From Clostridiales bacterium (GTDB lineage Bacteria; Bacillota; Clostridia; Oscillospirales; Oscillospiraceae), in contig JAAYMC010000016.1 of the NCBI GenBank assembly GCA_012521555.1, positions 1 to 43,625 of the forward strand: 43,625 nucleotides of DNA. Direction: 5' to 3'. Below are positions 15,630 to 24,038 of the stretch, piece after piece; positions within the stretch are counted from its first letter, which is position 1; each line of letters starts with the position of its first letter. The notes beneath the pieces were generated by a model. That model was not told where the DNA came from. It made no database searches and was given only the letters and a program-made list of their open reading frames with translations. The position numbers and the translations under genes were made by a program.

Positions 15630-16946
15630 ATGACGGAGAGTCTGACTGCTTTGCAGGAGACGCTCGTTCGGAAAAAGCCAAAAGCGCTGACCGCCGAGTT
15701 CTGGCGGTTTGCTTTTACGGCGCTGGTATGCATCTATCACGGGGAGTTTTATTTCGGGGACCCGAAGCTGCTCCCGTCCGGCGAAAGCGCGGTCGAGTTT
15801 TTCTTTATCCTCTCGGGATTTCTGCTGATGCTCTCCGTCAGCCGCGGCCTTGCCGGAAGGGATGAGCGCCCGACGCCCGAGCAGGCGCGGAAAAAGGCTC
15901 TGGAATACGTCAAGAAAAAAGTCCTGCCGATTTACCCCGTGCTGCTGATCGCCCTCATCCTGCACTATTTCGTCTATCCCTTCACCGTTTCGCGGTACAT
16001 GTACGGCGGCTGGGGGATTCGGCCGACGTTTCTGGGGCAGCTGAAGGCGTTTATGAACTCCGAATGGGAGTTTCTCTTCCTCGTCGGCACGCCGTTCGGC
16101 TACAACGAGACAAGCACGCCCATCGTCCCGATGTGGTTTCTGACGGGGCTGCTCATCGCCGGCTACATCTATACATACCTCGCGTACAGGCATTTTGACC
16201 TCATGAAATTCCTCGCGCCGCTGCTCGGCGTTCTGGGGCTGACATACTTTACGCTTAACTCCACGTTTATACTCGACTTTTACATTAAAATGGGGCCGTT
16301 TCCGGCCGGCGTCGTGCGCGCCTTAACGAGCATGGCCTTCGGCATGACGGTGTTTTTGATTTACGACCGCGTAAAGGACATCAGGCTGAGCAAAGCGTGG
16401 ATTGTCCTCCTCTCGGCGCTTGAGCTGTACGCCATCTACCGCTTCTTTGCCCTGACGATTCATCAGGACATCAGCGTGGACAATTTTCGCCGGACGGTTT
16501 ACGTCATGATCATCGTCCTCATGGCGTTTTGGAACGTGACGCTCTTTGCCCGCCTCTTAAACCGCCGCATCTGGGACAACCTCGGCAAGATCACGCTCAC
16601 GATGTACCTGACGCATTTCGGGCTCGTCCCCGTCTACCTGCGTTTGGTTGATATAATCAAGTCGAAGCTGGGGATCAGGGCGTATTTTTCGCCGCCCGCC
16701 AAGAAAATGCTTGAGTTTTTCGGCGACATGGGCAACATCGTCAGGCAGTTTCGGCTCAAGCCCATGTCGGTCAAGGACATTGTTTTCTATCTCCTTCTCG
16801 TCGTGGCGGCGGCAACGCTCATTCAGCTTTTTATCTACGCCGTCGGGCGCTTTATCTGCCGCCCGCTGAAAGATTCCTTTGCGCGCCGCCGCGCGGAAAA
16901 GGAGGCGGCGCAAGTTGACGCGCCCACTGAGGAGTCCCTGCTTTGA
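15630..16946 (+). CDS. Acyltransferase family 3 membrane protein
   Basis: The 438-residue protein has about ten transmembrane helices and the pattern of the acyltransferase-3 family (OafA/YrhL/NolL type), which moves acyl groups onto surface glycans or lipids. The N-terminal RFAFTALVCIYHGEFYF contains the family's conserved histidine after helix 1, and AVEFFFILSGFLLMLSV is the second conserved helix. The C-terminal 25 residues are charged and cytoplasmic-like. GGGGGG lies 9 nt before the ATG. It is a single-gene unit between its promoter and a terminator, so the substrate cannot be read from neighbours. Addition of O-acetyl to a cell-surface polymer is a reasonable guess. Confidence 0.85.
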   Translation: MTESLTALQETLVRKKPKALTAEFWRFAFTALVCIYHGEFYFGDPKLLPSGESAVEFFFILSGFLLMLSVSRGLAGRDERPTPEQARKKALEYVKKKVLPIYPVLLIALILHYFVYPFTVSRYMYGGWGIRPTFLGQLKAFMNSEWEFLFLVGTPFGYNETSTPIVPMWFLTGLLIAGYIYTYLAYRHFDLMKFLAPLLGVLGLTYFTLNSTFILDFYIKMGPFPAGVVRALTSMAFGMTVFLIYDRVKDIRLSKAWIVLLSALELYAIYRFFALTIHQDISVDNFRRTVYVMIIVLMAFWNVTLFARLLNRRIWDNLGKITLTMYLTHFGLVPVYLRLVDIIKSKLGIRAYFSPPAKKMLEFFGDMGNIVRQFRLKPMSVKDIVFYLLLVVAAATLIQLFIYAVGRFICRPLKDSFARRRAEKEAAQVDAPTEESLL

Positions 16947-16975
16947 TAATGCTGCGCTTGCCGCGTTTTTTAAAA

Positions 16976-17010
16976 GCGAAAACCCTGCGCCCAGTGCGCA
17001 GGGTTTTCGC
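16976..17010. terminator. Bidirectional terminator between convergent genes
   Basis: GCGAAAACCCTGCGC, a CCA loop and the complementary arm form a nearly perfect 15-bp stem between the acyltransferase (plus) and modC (minus). Confidence 0.85.
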
Positions 17011-17025
17011 ATGTATGGGGAAACG

Positions 17026-18075
17026 TCAGTCGCGCGTGAGCAGAAGGAGCTTTTCCGGCGGGAGCTGGACGTACGGCGGGAGCCTTCCCAGCGCCCGGTA
17101 CTGCTCGCGCGACATTTCAAGCCGGAGCGGGCGGGCGTTTGGACTTAAGCGGACCATGAAGATGTAGCTGAACGTGTCGCGCATTTCCTCAACCAGCTCG
17201 TACGGGAAGGTATTCGGCAGGGCGGGGGAGTCGGCAAACGCGATGTCGTGCGCGCGGATACCGGCGTACCGCACCGGCTCGGGCGGCAGCGCCGCCGCCT
17301 GTAGGGTGACGCCCCAGTCGGTTGCCGCGATGGAAAGGCCGCCTGTCTGACGCGCCGGCGTGATGTTCTTGCACCCCGTGAGCAGGCAGGCGGAGTGAGA
17401 CTGGGGGTTGTTGAAGATCTCCCACTTGTCGCCCGACGCGGCGATCTGCCCCCCGGAGAGGACGGCGATGGAGTCGCACAGGCGGTAGACTTCGTCGCGG
17501 TTGTGGGAGACGAACAGGCTCGTGCCCGTAAAGTCCCGCAAAACGGCGGCAAGCTCCTGCTCAAGCTGCCAGCGCAGGTATGTGTCGAGCGCGGAGAAGG
17601 GCTCGTCGAGCATGATGATGTCCGGCTGCGTGACGAGGATGCGCGCGAGCGCCGCCCGCTGCTTCTGCCCGCCGGACAGCTCCGACGGGTACCGTTTGCC
17701 GAGGTTCTCAAGGCCCATTCGGGAGAGCACGCCCTCTACCGCGCGCCGCTTTTCCTCGCGCGTCTTGCCCTTGAGCACGCAGAGGATGTTCTGCTCGACC
17801 GTCATGTTCGGAAACAGCGCCGCGCTCTGGAAGAGATAGCCCGTTTTCCGGCGGCGCGGCGGGAGGTTTATTTTCCGCTCGGAGTCGAACAGCGGCCGCC
17901 CGTTTAAGATAATGACGCCCTCGTCGGGCGTTTCGATGCCGGCGATGCACCTGAGCGTCATGCTCTTGCCGCTGCCGGACGCGCCGAGCAGGCCCACGAT
18001 TTCGTCCCCCGCCTTGAGCCGAACGCGCAGGGTGAAGCCCGGCAGGCGCTTTATAATATCAATATCCAGTGCCAT
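17026..18075 (-). CDS. modC: Molybdate ABC transporter ATP-binding protein ModC
   Basis: ModC hydrolyses ATP to drive molybdate or tungstate import through ModB. The 349-residue protein has Walker A GASGSGKS (residues 31-38), the Q-loop region YLFQSAALFPNMTVEQNI, the ABC signature LSGGQKQRAALARIL, Walker B IIMLDEPFSALD and the switch histidine in FVSHNRDEVYRL. A C-terminal extension of about 120 residues resembles a divergent TOBE-type regulatory region. It is last in the modA-modB-modC operon, 12 nt after modB. The related tungstate, sulfate and phosphate systems are less likely given the ModA-type partner. Confidence 0.93.
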   Translation of the reverse strand: MALDIDIIKRLPGFTLRVRLKAGDEIVGLLGASGSGKSMTLRCIAGIETPDEGVIILNGRPLFDSERKINLPPRRRKTGYLFQSAALFPNMTVEQNILCVLKGKTREEKRRAVEGVLSRMGLENLGKRYPSELSGGQKQRAALARILVTQPDIIMLDEPFSALDTYLRWQLEQELAAVLRDFTGTSLFVSHNRDEVYRLCDSIAVLSGGQIAASGDKWEIFNNPQSHSACLLTGCKNITPARQTGGLSIAATDWGVTLQAAALPPEPVRYAGIRAHDIAFADSPALPNTFPYELVEEMRDTFSYIFMVRLSPNARPLRLEMSREQYRALGRLPPYVQLPPEKLLLLTRD

Positions 18076-18087
18076 GGCGCCCTCCTC

Positions 18088-18768
18088 TCAGCGGGCCACG
18101 CCGGTGTCCCGGCGCCTTGCGCCGCCGCCGGCGAAGTTCATAATCAGCATCGCGGCAAAGGAGATGGCAAGGTCGATGAGCACCCACTTTTTGGCCAGCT
18201 CCGTCTGCCCCGCCGCCATGGCCGAGTACACGGCGATGGAAATCGTCGTCGTTTTCCCGGGGATGTTGCCGGCGAGCATAATCGTCGCGCCAAACTCCCC
18301 GAGGGCGCGCGCGAAGGCGAGAACCGTCCCGGCAACTAAGCTCGGGCGGCAGTTTGGCAGGATCACGCGCCAGAAGATAAAGGCGCCGGAGAGCCCCAGC
18401 GTCTGGCCGGAGTGGATGAGCGTGCGGTCAAACTCCTCGAACGCGCCGCGCATGGTGCGGTAAAACAGGGGAAAGGCCACGACGGTCGCGGAGATAATCG
18501 GCGCGTACCACGAGAAGACGACGCGCTCGTGAAACAGCGCCTCAAAAAGCCGCCCCCCCGGGCCGCTCACGCCGAAAAACAGCAGCAGGAAATAGCCGCA
18601 CACCGTCGGCGGCAGGATGATGGGCAGCGTCAGTATCCCGTCCACAAGGCCTTTGAGCACCCTGCCAAGCCGCACGGCGTAGTACGCCGCCACAAGGCCG
18701 AGGGCGACGGAGAAAACCGTCGCCACGCAGGCGGTGCGCAGCGATATCCAGAGCGGTGAGTAATCCAA
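18088..18768 (-). CDS. modB: Molybdate ABC transporter permease ModB
   Basis: ModB forms the membrane channel of the molybdate importer. The 226-residue product has about five to six transmembrane helices and the type I permease coupling loop region with ARALGEFGATIMLAGNIPGKT, a hallmark of ModB and CysT/W relatives. The N-terminal PLWISLRTACVATVFS and GLVDGILTLPIILPPTVCGY also fit. It starts 29 nt after modA and is followed by modC after 12 nt, giving the normal ABC gene order. Confidence 0.95.
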   Translation of the reverse strand: MDYSPLWISLRTACVATVFSVALGLVAAYYAVRLGRVLKGLVDGILTLPIILPPTVCGYFLLLFFGVSGPGGRLFEALFHERVVFSWYAPIISATVVAFPLFYRTMRGAFEEFDRTLIHSGQTLGLSGAFIFWRVILPNCRPSLVAGTVLAFARALGEFGATIMLAGNIPGKTTTISIAVYSAMAAGQTELAKKWVLIDLAISFAAMLIMNFAGGGARRRDTGVAR

Positions 18769-18797
18769 GACCTCGCCTCCTTATGAGGTGGGATTTA

Positions 18798-19661
18798 TTA
18801 TTTATTGACGGTAAAGCCGTACCGCTCGAAGACCGCGAGGGCCTCTTCCGTCTGAAGGAACTTGAGGAAATGCAAGGCGGCGGCGCGGTTTTCCGCGTTT
18901 TTCAGCACGGCGACAGGGTAGACGGCCGGCTTATGCGATCCTTCCGGCGCGCTGGCGACAGCTTTCACGCCGCTTTCGGACGCCGCGTCCGTCTTGTAGA
19001 CCACGCCGCAGTCGGCGTTGCCGGTCTCAACCCACGAGAGCACCTGTTTGACGTCCGTGGCAAAGACGGACTTGACGACAACGTCGTCCCATATCCCGAG
19101 GGTTTGAAACACTTCCTCTGCGTACTGCCCCACGGGGACGCTGGATGTCTCGCCGAGGGCGATAAAGCCCACGGCGTCCGTGGCCACGTCCTCAAAGGAA
19201 GAGACGGGCAGTTCGGAGCCTGCGGGAACGATGAGCACGATTTCGTTTTTCAGGAGGTCGACGCGTGTGCCGGTGTCCACAAGGCCCTTTTCCGTGAGGG
19301 CGTCCATCTGCTTTGTCGCCGCGGAGAAGAAGATGTCGGCGGGGGAGCCGTTTTCAATCTGCGCCTGAAGCGTGCCGCTGCCGCCGAAGTTTAGGATGAT
19401 GTTCACGTTCGGGCCGGCTTTTTCGTTGTAGAGCGCCCTGAGTTCCTCCATCGGCTGCGTGAGGCTGGCCGCTGCGGAGATGTACAGGTCGGTGCTTTCC
19501 GTAAAGACGCCGTCTTCCGGCGGGGTTAAGGCCGTCTCCGACGGCGGTGCGCTCGCGGGCGGCTCCTGCGGCGTGCTTTGTGCCGGCTCGCTTGCCTTTC
19601 CGCAGGCGGCCAGGATCAGGACGAATGTCAGAGCGAGAAGCAGGGGGAGGACTTTTTTCAT
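18798..19661 (-). CDS. modA: Molybdate-binding lipoprotein ModA
   Basis: ModA captures molybdate outside the membrane. The ATG at 19661 has GAGGAG seven bases upstream and opens a lipoprotein signal peptide ending LILAAC (lipobox Cys20). A Pro/Glu-rich linker follows. The binding domain shows LYISAAASLTQPMEEL, ILNFGGSGTLQAQIENGSPA, DIFFSAATKQMDAL and GETSSVPVGQYAEE, typical of ModA. The product is 287 residues. In-frame codons upstream of 19661 belong to the promoter region. The operon is transcribed away from a ModE-like regulator. Confidence 0.95.
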   Translation of the reverse strand: MKKVLPLLLALTFVLILAACGKASEPAQSTPQEPPASAPPSETALTPPEDGVFTESTDLYISAAASLTQPMEELRALYNEKAGPNVNIILNFGGSGTLQAQIENGSPADIFFSAATKQMDALTEKGLVDTGTRVDLLKNEIVLIVPAGSELPVSSFEDVATDAVGFIALGETSSVPVGQYAEEVFQTLGIWDDVVVKSVFATDVKQVLSWVETGNADCGVVYKTDAASESGVKAVASAPEGSHKPAVYPVAVLKNAENRAAALHFLKFLQTEEALAVFERYGFTVNK

Positions 19662-19781
19662 GTTTATTCTCCTCAGTTTAGCGATGTTTTCCGAAAACGC
19701 AAAGTGAAGCGGCGTTTTAGTATGATTCATCACGTTTTTCACATATTGAAAATGAATAAAACGTAACGAAACATTACTAAA

Positions 19782-19810
19782 ATCATAATACCGTGAAGAT
19801 TTGAAGTCAA
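19782..19810 (-). promoter_or_regulatory. Promoter of modABC
   Basis: TTGACT (19805-19810), a 17-bp spacer and TATGAT (19782-19787) face modA, giving a leader of about 115 nt. The imperfect repeat GTAATG-TTT-CGTTAC lies at about the start point and is a candidate operator. I saw no Moco riboswitch. Confidence 0.75.
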
Positions 19811-19951
19811 TAGGCAATGACCAATAAAAAAAGAGGCAAAACGGGCGCAAAACGCACAAAAGTCAACAATACCGGTCTTCCGCCCGCGTCTTGCGGGTGG
19901 TATAATAAGGGCATAAAGGAAGACAAGCAGCGGCAAAAGCGGAGGGCAGAC

Positions 19952-20917
19952 ATGGAAAACGATTTGCTGAGCGTGCAGGAGGTCGCCGCGGTTCTCAAAA
20001 TCGCGCGCAACACGGTCTACGAGCTCATCAAGCGCGGGGAGCTGAAAGCCGTCAAGGTCGGCAAGCAGCTGCGCGTCTCCCGTGCGGAACTGGGCCGCTA
20101 CCTCGCGCAGTCCCAGCCTGCTGAAAGACCGCTTCCATCTCCGCCGCCCGCGCCCGCGCAGGGGGAGAGCCATCCGGCGGGCGCGCTGCGGGACGAAACG
20201 GTTTTGCGCGGGGGCGGGCTCGTCATCTGCGGGAAGGACATGGTGCTGGACATCCTCGTGGCGCACCTGAGCGCGCTCGGCGACGCGATCCCCATTTTCC
20301 GCTCGCCGCTGGGCAGCTACAACGGCATCTACGCCCTGTATCAGGGGCGCGTCAACGTCGCCACCGCCCACCTCTGGGACGGCGACACGGACACCTACAA
20401 CCTCCCGTACGTGAAAAAGATGATGCCGGGCGTGCCGTGCATGGTGCTGCGCCTCGGGCAGCGGATGGAGGGGCTGTACGTCCGCGCGGGGAACCCGAAA
20501 AACATCACCGGCTGGGAGGATTTCCTCCGGCGCGACATTAGGATGGTCAACCGCGAAAAAGGCAGCGGCGTGCGCGTCCTCATCGACGAAAAGCTGCGCC
20601 TGATGGGGCGCTGCGGCGAGGCCATCGCTGGATACGAGACGGAGCTTAACTCGCACCTGGCCGTCGCCGCGCACGTCGCCGCCGGCGAGGCGGACGTCGG
20701 CGTCGGCGCCGAGCTGAAGATGCGCGGCCTTGAGGGCGTCGACTTTATCCCGCTGCAGCTGGAGTGCTACGACGCGGTAATTCGCCGCTCCGACGCGGAG
20801 AAGGCCCCCTTCCGCGCGCTCATCGACGTAATCACGTCCGAGCGGTTCCGCTATGAAGTGGAGACGCTGGCGGGATTTGAGACGGCGCAGACAGGCAGGA
20901 TTTTCAATGTGGGCTAA
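19952..20917 (+). CDS. HTH regulator with molybdate-type substrate-binding domain
   Basis: The 321-residue protein begins with an excisionase-type winged HTH (residues 4-50: LLSVQEVAAVLKIARNTVYE, LIKRGELKAVKVGKQLRVSR). After a proline-rich linker comes a PBP-like domain (about residues 85-320) related to ModA-type binding proteins: LVICGKDMVLDILVAHL, then GIYALYQGRVNVATAHLWDG, REKGSGVRVLIDEKL and VAAGEADVGVGAELKM. This architecture is a one-component regulator that senses an oxyanion such as molybdate directly. It faces away from modABC across a 290-nt spacer. Control of that operon is inferred from position. GGAGGG lies 6 nt before the ATG, and a TATAAT at 19901-19906 is its likely -10. Confidence 0.85.
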   Translation: MENDLLSVQEVAAVLKIARNTVYELIKRGELKAVKVGKQLRVSRAELGRYLAQSQPAERPLPSPPPAPAQGESHPAGALRDETVLRGGGLVICGKDMVLDILVAHLSALGDAIPIFRSPLGSYNGIYALYQGRVNVATAHLWDGDTDTYNLPYVKKMMPGVPCMVLRLGQRMEGLYVRAGNPKNITGWEDFLRRDIRMVNREKGSGVRVLIDEKLRLMGRCGEAIAGYETELNSHLAVAAHVAAGEADVGVGAELKMRGLEGVDFIPLQLECYDAVIRRSDAEKAPFRALIDVITSERFRYEVETLAGFETAQTGRIFNVG

Positions 20918-20930
20918 CGAATAACGCTTC

Positions 20931-20956
20931 AAACCCGCTGGCAAAGCGGGTTTTTT
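20931..20956 (+). terminator. Terminator of the mod regulator gene
   Basis: AACCCGCT, a GGCA loop and AAGCGGGTT are followed by TTTTT, 14 nt after the stop codon. Confidence 0.9.
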
Positions 20957-21026
20957 CTTTGGACTAGCATATCGGCAGCCTCGCGCCTCATATTGTCGCA
21001 GTAAAAAGGGAAGAGGAGTGAGCGCG

Positions 21027-21891
21027 ATGCGTTTTGCCGTTGCCCTTTCGGGCGGAGGGGCGCGCGGGGCGGCGCACGTCGGCGTCCTGTGCGCGCTGGA
21101 GGAGGCGGGGCTGTTCCCTCAGGCGGTGGCCGGCACGAGCGCGGGGAGCATCGTGGGCGGGATGTACGCCCTCGGGATGAAGCCGTCTGAGATGCGCAGG
21201 CACGTTGAGGAGCTTGCGCGCCACACGAAGCTCATCGTGGACGCCGACTACCTCGGCATCATTATTTCCGCCGCCGAGCTTTTTATGGGCAGGCCCGTGA
21301 CGTTTACAGGCTTTCTAAAAGGCGACCGGCTCGAGCGCTATCTCGACGAGCTGACCGGCGGGAAGAATATTACCGAGGTGAAGATGCGTCTGATTATCAC
21401 CGCGGTGGACCTCGTCTCCCGAAAGACGATTGCGTATACGAACACGCTCCACGGCGTATCCGAGCAGAAGAACACCGTCTGGAAAACGGGCGTGCCGGTC
21501 AGCCGCGCCATGCGCGCGTCAAGCGCCATCCCCGCCGTGTTCCGCCCCGTCTACGAGGACGGCATGGTTGCTCGTCGACGGGGGCGTGACGGACGTCGTC
21601 CCCGTGGAGCTTTTGCTTGCGGCAGGTGAGGAGAAGATATTGAGCGTGGATTTGTCGGGCAATTACCCTCTCAAGCCGAAAGCGAACATCATCGACATCA
21701 CCGACTCGTCCATCTCCCTCATGCTCAGCACGCTCACGGAGTATATGACCGTCGGCGAGAAGTTCCGCATCACGCCGGCGCTGCCTGAAACCGTCGGCGC
21801 GCTGAGCTTTGACAGGATGGCCGAGTGCATGGAGATCGGGTACGAGGCGGCGGTGCGGTGTTTGCCCGCCATCAGATCGGCCTTGGGGTAG
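21027..21891 (+). pseudogene. Patatin-like phospholipase gene split by one frameshift
   Basis: Two overlapping frames together encode a full patatin-like (RssA-type) esterase. The first frame (ATG 21027, ribosome site GAGGAG 8 nt upstream) gives the oxyanion motif SGGGARGAAHVGVL and the serine elbow GTSAGS, then runs to GVPVSRAMRASSAIPAVF and RPVYEDGM near 21567. The second frame continues with LLVDGGVTDVVPVELL, which holds the catalytic Asp (DGG), to the stop at 21891. Reading GGCATGGTTGCTC with one G fewer restores DGMLLVDGGV exactly, so a single extra G near 21567-21568 is the defect. A sequencing error or a very recent mutation is likely, because the rest is intact. The full product would be about 288 residues. 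Confidence 0.85.
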
Positions 21892-22018
21892 CTTGTGTGG
21901 CGGGGTAAGCGCCCGAAACGGGTACGAAACGCGGCGCGGAACCGACAGCGCGAATGCAAAAGAAAATCCGTTTAAAACGCGGCGCGGCACAAACGCGCCT
22001 ATATAACCGCTCATAAGC

Positions 22019-22135
22019 AAAGCCCGGGCTGACGGCCCGGGCTTTGAGGGTTATTTAGGGTGTTAAAGTGCACGAGGGCGCGAACAGCGCGGCGGCGCGC
22101 ACAAAGCCGCGTTGGTAACGAGAGCACGCACAGCG
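22019..22135 (+). repeat. 117-bp repeat, copy A
   Basis: It begins with an 11-bp perfect hairpin and runs through GGTTATTTAGGGTG, CACGAGGGCG and the GCGCGGCGGCGCGCACAAAG block to GAGAGCACGCACAGCG. It differs from copy B at about ten positions. Confidence 0.85.
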
Positions 22136-22339
22136 AGTGTCATCATGCCGCGCGGCAAATCATAGGCGCTTCCTAGACGGATGTAAGTAACGCATATAGC
22201 GCACAGGCGCGTATAAAGCCGGAGTCAGTATACTTGGTGAGGCTTGCGCTACGTTCCGGACGCGGAGGGGTGCGTGTGCCCAAACCGAGTAAACAACGCA
22301 GCGCGGCGCAGAGCGCGTCCATTTTTCCGCCGAAAACAA

Positions 22340-22373
22340 AACCCGGGCTGACACTGCCCGGGCTGTTTTTTTG
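22340..22373 (+). terminator. Terminator-like hairpin inside the repeat cluster
   Basis: CCCGGGC, a TGACACT loop and GCCCGGGCTG are followed by TTTTTTT. It resembles the hairpin that opens the 117-bp repeats, but with a true T tract. Confidence 0.7.
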
Positions 22374-22420
22374 TTTGGCTGCCGCATTCCCGCAGCTCAG
22401 GTTGCGCGCACGCAAATATC

Positions 22421-22537
22421 AAAGCCCGGGCTGACGGCCCGGGCTTTGAGGGTTATTTAGGGTGCTAAAGCGCACGAGGGCGTGTACAGCGCGGCGGCGC
22501 GCACAAAGCCGCATCAGTAACGAGAGCACGCACAGCG
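22421..22537 (+). repeat. 117-bp repeat, copy B
   Basis: It has the same length and order as copy A, starting with the same hairpin. The substitutions are spread evenly and there is no insertion or deletion, which suggests conserved structure or recent duplication. Confidence 0.85.
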
Positions 22538-22677
22538 CGGCGGCACGCGTAAAGCTGGCGTTAGTCTTTTTTCGTTAGCTTGCGCAGTGTCCTGCGGCAC
22601 GGCGGGTTGCGCGCACCCAAAACGAGTGTAATAACGCGGCGTGGCACAAAGCGTACACAGTTTATCCGCTCATAAGC

Positions 22678-22740
22678 AAAGCCCGGGCTGACGGCCCGGT
22701 TTAGGCGTCTAAAGCGCGGATTGGCGCGTGTTACAGGAGC
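22678..22740 (+). repeat. Truncated, diverged third repeat copy
   Basis: AAAGCCCGGGCTGACGGCCCGG is shared with copies A and B (positions 22678-22699). The rest is shortened and diverged (TTTAGGCGTCTAAAGCGCG). It abuts the 3' end of larC, so its hairpin could act as the larC terminator on the minus strand. Confidence 0.65.
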
Positions 22741-24038
22741 GGTTGCGCGGCGCGGAGGGCGGCGTCAAACACGTCGGCGAAGGGGACGCCTTCGCGTGAC
22801 GCGGCGGCGGCGACGTCGTCGTACTCCGGCTTGACCTTGCATCCGTCTTCGCCGCGCGCGATTTTGACGCGGATGGCGCCGAAGGGCGTCTCGACCGTCT
22901 CCGTCCGGCGCTCGAGCACGTCGCGGCGCATCTGGACATACCGCACGCCGAGAGTGGTCGTGTGGCGCAGAAGAAGGCGCGAAAACTTTTCGCGCTCTTC
23001 CGGCCGGCACAGGCACATGAGCATGACGGCGGGGCGGTTTTTCTTCATGGCGATGGGCGTTGTGAACACGTCCAGCGCCCCGGCGTCAAAAAGCCGCTCC
23101 ATGGCGTAGCCGACGGCCTCGGGCGTCATGTCGTCGAGGTTGCACATCAGCGCGCAGATTGTGTCCTGCGCCATCTCCTCCGTGGCCCAGAAGGCGCGGA
23201 GGCAGTTTGGCGCGATAAAGTCCTTCGTCCCCATCCCGTAGCCGGTTTTCAGAATGCGCATCGGCGGCATAGGCCCGAATTCGTCGACGAAGTGGCGCAA
23301 GAGCGCCGCGCCAGTCGGCGTGCACAGCTCGCCGCGGATGGAGCCGGAGTAAACAGGGATGCCCTCTAAGAGCTTTGCCGTGGCGGGCGCGGGGACGGGC
23401 ATGAGCCCGTGCTCGCAGCGCGTCATCCCTGAGCCAACGTGGACGGGGGAGGCGAGGATCCGCGCGGGGCTCAGCCTGTGAAAGAGCAGGCAGCAGCCGA
23501 CGATGTCCGCCACGGCGTCCATCGTGCCGACTTCATGAAAACGAATATCTTCAAGCGGCGCCCCGTGCACCGCCGCTTCCGCCTCGCCAAGAAGACGGTA
23601 GACCGCCAGCGCGTCGCTTCTCACCTTTTCGGGGAGGCGCAGAGACGCGATGACGGCGGCGATGTCCGCGAAGGAAAAGTGATTATGGCCGTGCGCGTCC
23701 TCCTCGTGCGTGTGGAGGAACGGGTGGCGCTCAAGGTGCTCGTGTTCGTGGGCGTGCTCATGACTGTGTTCATGCCCCGGCTCGTGGATGTGTTCGTGCT
23801 CATGCTCAACGAGGTGCTTGTCGCGCCCCGTGCCTTCCTCTTTGCCGCCGACGAAGACGTGCACCTTCGTGCCGCGCACGCCGCGTTTGACGGCCGTCTC
23901 CCGCTCAACGCGCACGCCCGGCAGGCCGAGGCCGTTTAACTCCGCGAGAAACGCGTCCGGGTCCGGGAGCAGTTCGAGGAGCGCGCCCATGAGCATATCG
24001 CCCGCCGCGCCCATGGCGCAATCGAGGTACAGCGTCAT
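22731..24038 (-). CDS. larC: Nickel-pincer cofactor biosynthesis protein LarC
   Basis: LarC inserts nickel into the pyridinium bis-thiocarboxylate pincer to finish the NPN cofactor. From ATG 24038 the product has 435 residues: LDCAMGAAGDMLMGAL at the N-terminus, a histidine-rich segment (residues 75-120, about 18 His, likely nickel binding), FHEVGTMDAVADIVG, GELCTPTGAALLRHF and CNLDDMTPEAVGYAME later. In Lactobacillus plantarum LarC is made from two frames by ribosomal frameshifting; here it is one open frame. The start overlaps the larB stop (ATGA), so they are coupled. Longer in-frame reading upstream overlaps larB and is not family-like. Confidence 0.95.
   Translation of the reverse strand: MTLYLDCAMGAAGDMLMGALLELLPDPDAFLAELNGLGLPGVRVERETAVKRGVRGTKVHVFVGGKEEGTGRDKHLVEHEHEHIHEPGHEHSHEHAHEHEHLERHPFLHTHEEDAHGHNHFSFADIAAVIASLRLPEKVRSDALAVYRLLGEAEAAVHGAPLEDIRFHEVGTMDAVADIVGCCLLFHRLSPARILASPVHVGSGMTRCEHGLMPVPAPATAKLLEGIPVYSGSIRGELCTPTGAALLRHFVDEFGPMPPMRILKTGYGMGTKDFIAPNCLRAFWATEEMAQDTICALMCNLDDMTPEAVGYAMERLFDAGALDVFTTPIAMKKNRPAVMLMCLCRPEEREKFSRLLLRHTTTLGVRYVQMRRDVLERRTETVETPFGAIRVKIARGEDGCKVKPEYDDVAAAASREGVPFADVFDAALRAAQPLL

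Larger units (their letters stand above)
21892..22677. repeat. Intergenic cluster of diverged GC-rich repeats
   Basis: This non-coding stretch is built of repeats. Two 117-bp copies (22019-22135 and 22421-22537) are nearly identical, and a truncated, diverged copy starts at 22678. Each opens with a perfect GC-rich hairpin (AAAGCCCGGGC, loop, GCCCGGGCTTT) followed by GAGGGTTATTTAGGGTG. Shorter units resembling GCGCGGCGCGCACAAAGCC recur near 21975, 22090, 22200, 22310, 22490, 22540 and 22645. CGCTCATAAGCAAAGCCCGGG is shared between the flanks of the first and third copies. I recognise no coding sequence and no known element name. Confidence 0.8.

Noticed and set aside
20018..20944. Long minus-strand open frame opposite the mod regulator
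   Set aside because: It is an antisense frame of a gene with clear domains; its sequence is His/Arg/Ala rich and unrelated to any family.
21892..22740. CRISPR array
   Set aside because: The repeats are long, few, diverged and unevenly spaced, with no unique spacers of fixed length and no cas genes.
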